Assembly (NCBI GenBank): GCA_965203865.1
Contig: OZ241916.1
Span: 248,001-312,000, forward strand
DNA from: G965200765 sp965203865
Lineage (GTDB): Bacteria; Pseudomonadota; Gammaproteobacteria; Arenicellales; JAJDZL01
DNA length: 64,000 nucleotides
Direction: 5' to 3'
Shown here: positions 58,847 through 64,000 of the stretch, piece after piece
Layout: every line of letters starts with the position of its first letter
Numbering within the stretch: the stretch's first letter is position 1
Made by a program: the position numbers and the translations under genes
Notes under the pieces: generated by a model
Databases searched by the model: none
Told to the model about the DNA's origin: nothing
What the model saw: the letters and a program-made list of their open reading frames with translations, nothing else

Positions 58847-59902
58847 ATGCACGCAGATACGTCCAGCAGAGCAATGGAATATATCAGGCCAGTCAAGGAC
58901 TGGGCCCAGAAAAATATTTACCTGTTGCTGGTATTGGCATTCAGTAATCTTTTGTTCTGGATCCTATTGCCAGAGCTGTTCGTTTCGGTTTGGATTTTCA
59001 CTTTTGTCCATATGGCATTTATGATGCCATTGGTTTCGGTGGGACTGCTTTTTTCGGGATGGGTAAATGCAAGCGGTGCCGCCGCGCATATTCAAAAGGT
59101 ATGCAACGAGAACACATACAAATCAATTATGTTGAGTTCCGCGTTAGGAGCTGTATCGCCAATTTGCGGCTTTTGCGTGATTCCGCTTATGGCAAGTTTG
59201 CTGATTGCAAGAGTACCGTTGGCACCGGTTCTTGCGTATTGGCTTTCATCCCCGCTAATTGACCCAACGATGTTTGCTGCAACAACAGCTGTACTTGGTT
59301 TTGAATTTGCTGCCGGGAAAGCTGTAAGCTCTTTTGCTATGGGAATGATAGGCGGGACTGCAGTACTAATGCTGGGTAAACATTCCTGGATTGACAATCC
59401 GTTGAGAGAGGGTGTAACTACAAAATTTTTGAAGTTGGATACAACCAAAACGGAATTCACGTTCAAGGGCATGTTCTGGAAGGAAAAAGAGCGACTGGAC
59501 AGGTTCAAACTGGACATATGGGTAATGGCGAGACTCGTTTTTATCTGTATGCTGCTGGCATATTTTGCAGAAGGGATTTTGGACCAAGTCATTTCAGAGC
59601 AATTCTTGGCTGGGATTTTGGGCGATGATGCCTGGTGGTCAATTCCCCTGGCGGCGTTGATTGGCTCGCCGCTTGCTTTGGATGGCTATATCGTCCTGCC
59701 ATTGACGCGCGGCTTTATTGATTTTGGTATGAGTATGAGTGCGGCAATGGCTTTTGTAGTTTCAAGCGGTGTTGTCAGTGTACTGGGTATCTTGGCTGTT
59801 TTTCCAGTACTAAAGAACAAGCCTTTATTTCTATACACAATGGTTGCAGTCGGAGGTTCTGTACTTGCAGGGTGGGGGTATAGCATTTTTACTGCAATAT
59901 AG
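58847..59902 (+). CDS. ArsP/DUF318-like predicted permease
   Basis: A 351-aa polytopic protein with about eight helices in two related halves. The first has PICGFCVIPLMASLLIARVP, then SSPLIDPTMFAATTAVLG, matching the half-site of ArsP/YraQ permeases; the second has PLAALIGSPLALDGYIVLP. The usual Cys-Ser-Cys of ArsP is Cys-Gly-Phe-Cys here. Known members export metals or methylated arsenicals; the substrate here is unknown. A repressible-looking promoter lies upstream. Confidence 0.75.
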   Translation: MHADTSSRAMEYIRPVKDWAQKNIYLLLVLAFSNLLFWILLPELFVSVWIFTFVHMAFMMPLVSVGLLFSGWVNASGAAAHIQKVCNENTYKSIMLSSALGAVSPICGFCVIPLMASLLIARVPLAPVLAYWLSSPLIDPTMFAATTAVLGFEFAAGKAVSSFAMGMIGGTAVLMLGKHSWIDNPLREGVTTKFLKLDTTKTEFTFKGMFWKEKERLDRFKLDIWVMARLVFICMLLAYFAEGILDQVISEQFLAGILGDDAWWSIPLAALIGSPLALDGYIVLPLTRGFIDFGMSMSAAMAFVVSSGVVSVLGILAVFPVLKNKPLFLYTMVAVGGSVLAGWGYSIFTAI

Positions 59903-60090
59903 TGTGTTGCAGGTCTCAATAGAGAAATTACGAATTCCGATTCTCTGTTTCTGCCAGCAAGAGAATCTCAATTGAACAGTCATTTGAATTTGGTAGAATT
60001 TCTGCTTGACTGCAGTCGCAGCAAGTCTCGCGTTTTGGCTATAGAACCCGTAGCATTGAACAACCTCCAGAAGCTTTGAATGAATGAATC

Positions 60091-60786
60091 ATGGATCATG
60101 TAAAGAACATTGAATGGGGGTACGAAGGTGACATTGGCCCGGACAACTGGAGTTCTCTGGATACTTCGTACTATATATGCGGTTATGGAACCCGGCAGTC
60201 TCCGATTGACTTGACCGGAGCAGAAAAACGCGAATTGCCGGACATTATTTTCGACTACAAGTCCAGTGCTATCAACATCCTCAACAACGGGCATGCGATT
60301 CAGGTGAATGTCGACCCAGGCAGCAGTATTACCATTGATAACGAGCAATACGAACTGATTCAGTTTCATTTCCATCACGGTAGCGAGCACACAGTGGAAG
60401 GTATTCGATTATCCATGGAATTGCATTTTGTTCACGGTAGCGATGAAGGGAAAACTGCTGTGGTTGCTGTACTGTTGGACAAAGGAGAAGTCAACGAAGC
60501 TTATGAACCAGTTTGGAGGCATTTACCGAAAGTGCCAACCCCGGAAACGGTGGTTCCAGGCTTAGTTGACTTGGAAGCGTTGCTTCCATTAAATCGTACA
60601 ACCTGGCGTTATACCGGTTCCTTGACAACGCCGCCTTGTACGGAAGGTGTTCAATGGTTTGTTATGACGGACCCGGTAATGCTTTCAGCAGAGCAAATTG
60701 ACTCTTACGGAGCAATAATTTCAAACAGTTTCAGGCCTGTCCAACCACTGAACGGCCGAAGTCTGGTGTGGGATAAAGATAATTGA
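60091..60786 (+). CDS. Alpha-class carbonic anhydrase without signal peptide
   Basis: 231 aa. Zinc ligands are His93 and His95 (QFHFHHGSEH) and His112 (ELHFVHG). The gatekeeper/Thr199 region is SLTTPPCTEGVQW, and GTRQSPIDL is the usual N-terminal motif. It interconverts CO2 and bicarbonate. Most bacterial alpha enzymes are periplasmic with signal peptides; here the protein begins MDHVKNIEWGYEG and an in-frame TGA lies two codons upstream, so it is probably cytoplasmic. It stands alone. Confidence 0.92.
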   Translation: MDHVKNIEWGYEGDIGPDNWSSLDTSYYICGYGTRQSPIDLTGAEKRELPDIIFDYKSSAINILNNGHAIQVNVDPGSSITIDNEQYELIQFHFHHGSEHTVEGIRLSMELHFVHGSDEGKTAVVAVLLDKGEVNEAYEPVWRHLPKVPTPETVVPGLVDLEALLPLNRTTWRYTGSLTTPPCTEGVQWFVMTDPVMLSAEQIDSYGAIISNSFRPVQPLNGRSLVWDKDN

Positions 60787-60796
60787 GCAGTCCGGC

Positions 60797-61282
60797 TTAA
60801 TCGGTTACCCGGACACCAACAAGTTTGAATTCCCAATGCACAAATCCCTTTGGCACGGCATCCTTGAATGCGATGTTGTCTTTGAAGTCCCTGGCTTGGC
60901 GAGGCGGCACTTTTACTGAAACATAGTCGACCAGTTGGCCGATGAGCAGACACTCGTCAATATTGACTTGCGCCTCTTCTTCGCAGTCGTGCATACTGAT
61001 TTCAACTTGAATGTCATAGAGCGGCTGGTCAGAGTCGTTCGTGATTCTGCCCTTGTAATCCCAGCTGTCGCCGTATGACTGGCTGGCAGTAGTATTTTCA
61101 AGTTTGACCAACTCGGGGGGCACTGCAAAACCCGGATTGCTGGCATCGTCGGTGTTCACGTAGTAGAGCACCACAACCAGGACAGCTAGCCCGCCCAAGA
61201 GTCCGAACCCGATTTTCGGAGAGTAGTAGGTAACTACAATCAATGCTGCGCAAAGCAGCACCAGTCCCAGAATTTGAATCAT
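60797..61282 (-). CDS. Membrane-anchored hypothetical protein
   Basis: 161 aa. Two N-terminal hydrophobic helices (about 4-20 and 25-42) are followed by a soluble beta-like domain with YKGRITNDSDQPLYDIQVEI, resembling FxLYD-type domains, and two Cys (HDCEEE, DECLLIG) that could form a disulfide. Function unknown. It converges on the carbonic anhydrase gene 10 bases away. Confidence 0.65.
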   Translation of the reverse strand: MIQILGLVLLCAALIVVTYYSPKIGFGLLGGLAVLVVVLYYVNTDDASNPGFAVPPELVKLENTTASQSYGDSWDYKGRITNDSDQPLYDIQVEISMHDCEEEAQVNIDECLLIGQLVDYVSVKVPPRQARDFKDNIAFKDAVPKGFVHWEFKLVGVRVTD

Positions 61283-61420
61283 TTCAAGTTTACCGAATCT
61301 ATTGTTTCAATTTGCTGTAAAACAAGCATGTGCTTGAGTATTTAATCAATTCTACCAAATGCCGTCTATACTTATACCCGTATACTACGACTTGCTCAAC
61401 GACACAAATTTACTACGAGA

Positions 61421-62257
61421 ATGAATACACTGCAATTTGAAGCAGCAAAGCGAAAGCAAACTGCTGATACAAGAAAGGTTCGCTACAAGTTCAACAAGGT
61501 TCGCAAACGGCTTCTTAGGGAGATTGGTCGTGCGATAAAAGATTTCAACATGATTGAAGAGGGAGACCGCGTGATGGTTTGCATGTCGGGCGGGAAAGAT
61601 TCCTACACTTTGCTGGACTTGCTGCTGGATCTGAAGCCCAGAGCTCCAGTCAAGTTCGACCTTGTAGCCGTTAACTTGGACCAGAAGCAGCCTGGTTTTC
61701 CGGGGCATGTTCTTCCCAGGTATCTGAAGAAAGCCGGTGTCGAGTATCACATCATTCAGGAAGACACATACAGTATCGTACGCGAGGTGATTCCTGACGG
61801 CGCAACCATGTGTGGCCTCTGTTCCCGACTCAGGAGGGGAATACTCTACCGCTTTGCAAAGGAAAACAGCATTAGCAAAATTGCACTGGGGCATCATCGG
61901 GACGATATCGTGGAGACGTTGTTTTTGAATATGTTTCATGGCGGCACCATGAAGGCGATGCCTCCCAAGCTGAGAAGCGATGACGGAAAGAACATTGTTA
62001 TTCGACCCATGTCGTACTGCCGGGAGTCCGATATCAAGCGATACGCAAAATACCGGGCATTTCCGATTATTCCGTGCAATTTGTGCGGTTCGCAGGCCAA
62101 TCTGGAGCGCGTAAAAATCAAGAAGATGCTTCACAACTGGGATCGAGAACATCCCGGACGAACCGAGAAAATCTTCCGAAGTGTGCAAAATATAGCCCCT
62201 TCTCAACTTGCGGACCCTGCATTGTTTGACTTCAAATCACTAAAAATTCAAAGGTGA
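61421..62257 (+). CDS. ttcA: tRNA 2-thiocytidine biosynthesis protein TtcA
   Basis: 278 aa. Thiolates C32 in certain tRNAs. The PP-loop is CMSGGKDSYTLLD. Fe-S/active cysteines are in MCGLCSRLRRG and IPCNLCGSQANLERVKIK, the TtcA signatures. LGHHRDDIVETLFLNMF also matches. tRNA-Arg species are among its known substrates. ATG 61421 starts the usual N-terminal helix. Confidence 0.96.
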   Translation: MNTLQFEAAKRKQTADTRKVRYKFNKVRKRLLREIGRAIKDFNMIEEGDRVMVCMSGGKDSYTLLDLLLDLKPRAPVKFDLVAVNLDQKQPGFPGHVLPRYLKKAGVEYHIIQEDTYSIVREVIPDGATMCGLCSRLRRGILYRFAKENSISKIALGHHRDDIVETLFLNMFHGGTMKAMPPKLRSDDGKNIVIRPMSYCRESDIKRYAKYRAFPIIPCNLCGSQANLERVKIKKMLHNWDREHPGRTEKIFRSVQNIAPSQLADPALFDFKSLKIQR

Positions 62258-62341
62258 ACATAGTAAAAGGTTTGATTTTGTTGTGACATGTACCAGCAAT
62301 AAATTTGCGTTCCGGCGAATTTCGATGTATTTGAGTGACAG

Positions 62342-64000
62342 ATGACACATCAGAAAAACAGTTGCCTTGATATTCCATCTACAGTCAGATGGTACAAAGC
62401 GAATGAAGTAGCAACAGTAGCGGGTAGAAAAATTGGTGGAAATGTCTATATCGGTTCAATTGCTGACAAAGAGTATTGGAAGGCCGAGTACAGCGGCATT
62501 GTTGATCCAGATCTGCCGGTAGCAACTACCGGAGCCGACAAGCCCGGTCAAAGTGTGAATCATTGGCCGAACTATTGTGAAATTTCTTCAGAAGCGCGCG
62601 CCGCTTACCTTGACTGGCTTGCCAGTAGCAGAAACGACCGGCGAATAGGGATTGGCTATGTATTCATGTATTTCTATGGACTGGAGAGGCGCTTTTTTCT
62701 TGACCATCCTGACGATGAAGAAAAGGAGCAGCTGATCAATGAAGTTTACCGGTTGATTAGCATGTACGGTGGCAACTACTCTGTTCAGCAATACTTGGGT
62801 GCCTTTCTGGATGTTGCGAAAATACTGACCGACCCCGACAATACGAATCGATTTCGATTCGAGCAACATGTTTACGAGTTGCCGTTTGGACTGCGGTATG
62901 CAATGGGCAAAATGATCAAAGAGCGGACTCGTCTCAATGCATATTGGGTTTTTCAATGGTACGTATCACACCCCGAAACGCGCCTTGATGACATTGCAAA
63001 ACGGGAATTCAGAGAGTTCAGGGTGCTGTTTACCGAGTTGTTCAATGAACGCCACCCGAACGGCATACAGGTCAAGGTTCCAAAGGGATATTTGCAACTG
63101 AAATACCGCGCAGCATCAACCGCGTTTGACATTGATCTGACAGAGTTGATTGGTGACATACCGGATGTTTCTGGCATGTTGAGACCGCTGACCATAGCAA
63201 GTGAAATTGCAGAAAGAGCGATGAAGGCGTTGCAAAGATACAGTCAATTTCTGACTCGTTATCCCGACAAGCGAAATTCAATCGAATCCTATACCTATCT
63301 GCCGAGAATTCTTTGGAAAATACTACCAAGGCCCGAGCTCGAGAATTTGCGACATTGGGCGAACAATATCATCAAGGCCAAGGGGTTTGTACCGGTTGTA
63401 CAGGTCATTGAGCGAGTTGAAGGATTTCGGCCGCATGGCTTGACAAGTGAAATTCTGATTAAAGTAACGGATACATTGGCCCGACTTTCGATTGGAATGG
63501 CACCGGATCCCAGATTTGCCTTGCGTAGCCCGAAAATTGATGAACCGGTCGTCCTGTTCCAATTGTCGGATGGCACTACTTTGGTGAACAAGGTCAGTGA
63601 TTTGTATTTGCAAACACTCATTACAATTGCCATGGGCAGTTTCGTAGCCAACTCTGAAGGGGAGGCCTCGGCATCAGAACGCGATTGGCTTCAATCTGAA
63701 ATTCAAAAAGCAGACTTGTCTGGTGTTGAAAAAGACCGCTTGTATGCAAATCTGAAATGGTTATTGGCAGTTAAGCCCGATTTGGGATTACTCAGTCGAA
63801 AAATGTCCGAGGTGCCCAAGAAGACGCATCAAAGTTTGGCTTATATTGCACTGTCTGTCGCGACCGTTGATGGTACGATAGGTCCGGGGAAAATCAAAGC
63901 GGTTGAGAAACTCTACAAAGCGATGAAATTACCGGTTGAAAACATATTTTCGGACTTGCATCAATTGACGGCCAGATCGGAACCTGCACTTGTTCGGTTT
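62342..64000 (+). CDS. TerB N-terminal domain (TerB-N/TerB) protein, cut by the window end
   Basis: ATG 62342 opens a frame of at least 553 codons that runs off the right edge. RWYKANEVATVAGRKIGGNVYIGS at the start is the TerB-N pattern; YLDWLASSRNDRRIGIGYVFMYFYGLE follows, given here in part as evidence. Later DGTIGPGKIKAVEKLYKA resembles a TerB helical repeat. TerB-N proteins often sit beside ATPase/helicase genes in tellurite-resistance or phage-defence clusters, but the next gene is not visible. Confidence 0.75.
   Translation, partial: MTHQKNSCLDIPSTVRWYKANEVATVAGRKIGGNVYIGSIADKEYWKAEYSGIVDPDLPVATTGADKPGQSVNHWPNYCEISSEARAAYLDWLASSRNDRRIGIGYVFMYFYGLERRFFLDHPDDEEKEQLINEVYRLISMYGGNYSVQQYLGAFLDVAKILTDPDNTNRFRFEQHVYELPFGLRYAMGKMIKERTRLNAYWVFQWYVSHPETRLDDIAKREFREFRVLFTELFNERHPNGIQVKVPKGYLQLKYRAASTAFDIDLTELIGDIPDVSGMLRPLTIASEIAERAMKALQRYSQFLTRYPDKRNSIESYTYLPRILWKILPRPELENLRHWANNIIKAKGFVPVVQVIERVEGFRPHGLTSEILIKVTDTLARLSIGMAPDPRFALRSPKIDEPVVLFQLSDGTTLVNKVSDLYLQTLITIAMGSFVANSEGEASASERDWLQSEIQKADLSGVEKDRLYANLKWLLAVKPDLGLLSRKMSEVPKKTHQSLAYIALSVATVDGTIGPGKIKAVEKLYKAMKLPVENIFSDLHQLTARSEPALVRF

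Noticed and set aside
61385..62206. Open minus-strand frame of 273 codons opposite ttcA
   Set aside because: TtcA on the plus strand has all signature motifs; the antisense frame has none.
1..64000. CRISPR arrays, rRNA operons, prophage structural genes
   Set aside because: No regularly spaced direct repeats, rRNA-like sequence or phage head/tail genes were seen.

Overview
The window looks like a chromosomal segment of a Gram-negative proteobacterium, most likely a gammaproteobacterium. Signs are hda, ttcA, clpS-clpA, purM-purN-DUF3108, rpmB-rpmG next to coaBC-dut (the order seen around E. coli dfp/dut), plus porins and an autotransporter that need an outer membrane. Base composition is moderate. 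Genes for osmolyte-type compounds (an ectoine hydrolase, a non-pyrrolysine MttB homologue) and variable surface proteins would fit a marine or host-associated life, but the exact lineage cannot be read from this sequence. Non-ATG starts are common.

Layout. 1-13,000: a decayed IS1595-type transposase, msrA, a minus-strand pair (AbfD/HpaB-family flavoprotein and a ThDP enzyme), an OmpR-type two-component system, a tnpB element inserted exactly at the stop codon of a DegP-type protease, an FAD oxidoreductase with wrbA, then hda and a PgsA-like gene. 13,000-15,200: an AT-rich accessory pair, an SMC/OLD-like ATPase and a PIN-type nuclease, lying between the PgsA-like gene and purM. 15,200-23,000: purM-purN-DUF3108, clpA/clpS, mnmA, coaE and a BioC-like gene. 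23,000-26,700: two convergent porin genes without proper starts or signal peptides, each beginning at the same interrupted palindrome, followed by a HEPN/MNT toxin-antitoxin pair whose antitoxin carries a fused ribbon-helix-helix domain. 26,700-29,800: infA, a desaturase and an orphan D12 adenine methylase. 29,800-34,800: a 1621-residue autotransporter behind a promoter with a G12 tract in its spacer. 35,000-43,000: an HNH nuclease, rpmB/rpmG, coaBC-dut-grx-ATPase-metA, an MttB homologue and a PLP dehydratase. 42,900-43,400: tRNA-His and a tRNA-Arg(UCU) split in its anticodon by a 241-nt group I intron. 44,000-54,700: a long minus-strand run (PBP-like transpeptidase, formyltransferase, GST, doeA, sorbosone-dehydrogenase-like protein, J-domain protein, VWA protein, pepN, amidotransferase). 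55,100-64,000: a single-chain restriction-modification enzyme, an ArsP-like permease with an operator-like dyad in its promoter, an alpha carbonic anhydrase, ttcA and the start of a TerB-N protein.

The housekeeping genes are ordinary. The points of interest are the accessory islands: the headless porin cassettes, the phase-variable promoter, the ATPase-PIN pair, the tRNA intron, and a tnpB element with terminal inverted repeats and an 8-bp target duplication.
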